Shown one piece after another: positions 62,711 to 64,000 of a stretch of DNA of 64,000 nucleotides. Each line of letters starts with the position of its first letter. The first letter of the stretch is position 1. The notes under the pieces were generated by a model, which saw only the letters and a list, made by a program, of their open reading frames with translations, searched no databases and was not told the origin of the DNA. The position numbers and the translations under genes are program-made. Origin of the DNA: Deltaproteobacteria bacterium (lineage in GTDB: Bacteria; Myxococcota_A; UBA796; GCA-2862545); the NCBI GenBank assembly GCA_007693595.1, contig REDI01000050.1:62001-126000 (forward strand), written 5' to 3'.

Positions 62711-62781
62711 GGGTGCCGGTAGCGTGATCGCGGACCGGCGGCACCCCGGCCGCGTTACCCCTCCCTGCCGTGGAGCGTGGC

Positions 62782-63459
62782 GTGATCCTCAACCTGGGCC
62801 TGAACCTGATCTTGCCGACGATCCTGCTCTTGTGGGGCGGTGCTCTGTTCGGGCTGGAGCCCTGGGTCATCCTGGTGCTCGCCCTGCTCGGCCCGCTGGG
62901 GTTCGGGGGCTACGAGCTTTGGGTGAGGCGAAAGGTGAACCACGTCTCGGTCCTCGGGGTGATCAGCGTGGTCCTCACTGGCGGGATCGGCCTCCTCCAG
63001 CTCGACTCGGGCTGGATCGCTATCAAGGAGGGTCTCATTCCGCTCCTCTTCGGAGCGATCCTGCTCGTGAGCGCCTTTACTCCATGGCCGGTGCTCCAGA
63101 CCCTGCTCCTCGACGCCGAGGTGCTCGACGTCTCTCGGATCGATCAGGCCCTCGACGCCCGCCAGGCCCGCCCAGCCTTCACCGGCGCCATCCGCTGGGC
63201 CACCTTCGGGATGGCGGCCTCCTTCGTCTTCTCGGCGATCGGCGGCTACCTGCTCGCCGTGTGGCTGGTCCGGAGCCCTTCGGGGACCGAAGCCTTCAAC
63301 CACGAGATTGGCCAGCTCACGGCCTGGAGCTTCCCCGTCCTCGGGCTTCCGAGCATGGGGCTCACAGGGTTGGTGCTCTGGTGGCTCCTCCGCCGTCTCC
63401 GAGATCTGACCGGGCTCACCCTCGACGAGCTCCTGGGCGCCACCGACGAGACCTCGTAG
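62782..63459 (+). CDS. VC0807-family integral membrane protein
   Basis: 225 residues from GTG 62782 with GGAG 6 bases before it (GTG 62770 has none). Six membrane helices are visible, and the segments NLGLNLILPT, RRKVNHVSVLGVISVVLTGGIGLLQLDSGWIAIKEG and LDAEVLDVSRID are the signature of VC0807 proteins, which resemble IspZ/YciB septation proteins. Function is unproven. It is divergent from tatD with 71 bases between starts. Confidence 0.86.
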   Translation: MILNLGLNLILPTILLLWGGALFGLEPWVILVLALLGPLGFGGYELWVRRKVNHVSVLGVISVVLTGGIGLLQLDSGWIAIKEGLIPLLFGAILLVSAFTPWPVLQTLLLDAEVLDVSRIDQALDARQARPAFTGAIRWATFGMAASFVFSAIGGYLLAVWLVRSPSGTEAFNHEIGQLTAWSFPVLGLPSMGLTGLVLWWLLRRLRDLTGLTLDELLGATDETS

Positions 63460-63518
63460 CCTCGAGGTGCCTGTCTAACTGTGGGGCGATAGGCTCCGAG
63501 GCTTCACAGGAGGAGCCC

Positions 63519-64000
63519 TTGACACGAGTGGTGTTGGTGACGGGTGCGACGGCTGGCTTCGGAGAGGCCATCGCCCGCAGGTTTCACGCGGAGGGCGATC
63601 GGGTGATCCTCACGGGACGTCGCCAGGAGCGTCTCGACCGCCTCCAAGGCGAGCTCGGGGAGCGGAGCTGCGCGGTGCGCCTCGACGTGCGCGATCAGGC
63701 CGCTGTCGCCGCGATGGTCCAGGACCTCCCGGAGCGCTTCGCCGAGATCGACGTGCTGGTCAACAACGCGGGGCTGGCCTTGGGGCTGGAGCCTGCCTGG
63801 AAGGCCGAGCTGCAAGACTGGCTCACCATGGTCCAGACCAACTGCGTCGGCGCGATGACCCTCATCCGTCAGGTCTTGCCTGGCATGGTGGCGCGTGGGC
63901 GGGGACACATCGTCAACATGAGCAGCATCGCCGCGACCCACGCCTATCCGGGCGGTAACGTCTATGGCGCGACCAAAGCCTTCCTCACCCAGCTCTCGGC
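63519..64000 (+). CDS. Short-chain dehydrogenase, YdfG-like (3' end cut by window edge)
   Basis: The frame opens at TTG 63519, 3 bases after AGGAGGAG, and runs off the right end; 160 residues are visible. The SDR features are complete to that point: VTGATAGFGEAIA, RLDVRD, VNNAGLA, NMSSIAATHA with the catalytic Ser, and VYGATKAFLTQL with the Tyr-x3-Lys pair. The pattern matches YdfG-type NADP-dependent 3-hydroxy-acid dehydrogenases. The TTG start explains why it is easily missed. Confidence 0.88.
   Translation, partial: MTRVVLVTGATAGFGEAIARRFHAEGDRVILTGRRQERLDRLQGELGERSCAVRLDVRDQAAVAAMVQDLPERFAEIDVLVNNAGLALGLEPAWKAELQDWLTMVQTNCVGAMTLIRQVLPGMVARGRGHIVNMSSIAATHAYPGGNVYGATKAFLTQLS

Noticed and set aside
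1-64000. CRISPR arrays, insertion sequences, phage genes and rRNA/tRNA genes
   Set aside because: No regularly spaced repeats, transposase, integrase, capsid or rRNA-like stretches were seen while reading. A tRNA scan by program could still find one that I missed.

Overview
The window is a gene-dense, G+C-rich bacterial chromosome segment with about 57 protein-coding genes. I saw no rRNA, tRNA, CRISPR array, insertion sequence or phage gene. After choosing starts by ribosome-binding site there is no gene-free stretch over about 300 bases. The high G+C, many lipobox lipoproteins, an ftsH-folP-cdaA-ybbR-glmM-nnr-tsaE series, SCO1/PCu(A)C genes, an ankyrin lipoprotein and many VWA proteins suggest a delta-proteobacterial lineage such as Myxococcota. 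That placement is an inference from gene content, not a phylogeny.

Layout. 1-9.2 kb: the C-terminal part of carB (cut by the window edge), a peptide-binding protein, an aldehyde dehydrogenase, two small envelope proteins, and a lipoprotein hydrolase followed by a stand-alone phosphopantothenoylcysteine decarboxylase. 9.3-11.5 kb: purC followed by a PurF-like protein whose two active sites are both erased. 12.3-14.9 kb: efp and the EF-P lysylation genes epmA and epmB, divergently arranged with overlapping starts. 15-18.4 kb: a lipoprotein, an RlmN-type radical SAM enzyme, an RNHCP zinc protein and tilS. 18.5-26.9 kb: ftsH, folP, cdaA (cyclic di-AMP synthase), ybbR, glmM, nnr, tsaE and a ComEA-like helix-hairpin-helix protein, with mostly overlapping ends. 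27-39.2 kb: seven tightly coupled genes (DUF58, BatA-like, double-VWA/GATase-like, ABC-2 permease, exported anchored protein, ABC ATPase, ABC-2 permease) without the MoxR ATPase that normally goes with such VWA genes. This is the best candidate here for an uncharacterised multi-protein envelope machine.

39.3-49.9 kb: a W-V-x-G-Y repeat protein, a copper-delivery pair (PCu(A)C and a two-domain SCO1), a Lon-like protease, pyrC, a small barrel-like protein, proC, an ADP-ribosylglycohydrolase, a degenerate shikimate-kinase-like protein and iron superoxide dismutase. 50-52.5 kb: a 2-aminophenol-dioxygenase-like pair whose alpha subunit is fused to a kynurenine-formamidase (KynB) domain. 52.7-56.2 kb: beta-carbonic anhydrase directly upstream of PEP carboxylase, a bicarbonate supply and use pair. 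56.3-64 kb: an ankyrin lipoprotein, a polytopic membrane protein, a DUF1990/SDR pair, a YciO-type protein, TatD, a VC0807-type membrane protein and a short-chain dehydrogenase cut by the right edge.

Themes worth attention are degenerate paralogues kept as intact genes (PurF-like, shikimate-kinase-like), gene fusions (dioxygenase-KynB, YtkA-like-SCO1), and translational coupling through ATGA or GTGA overlaps.
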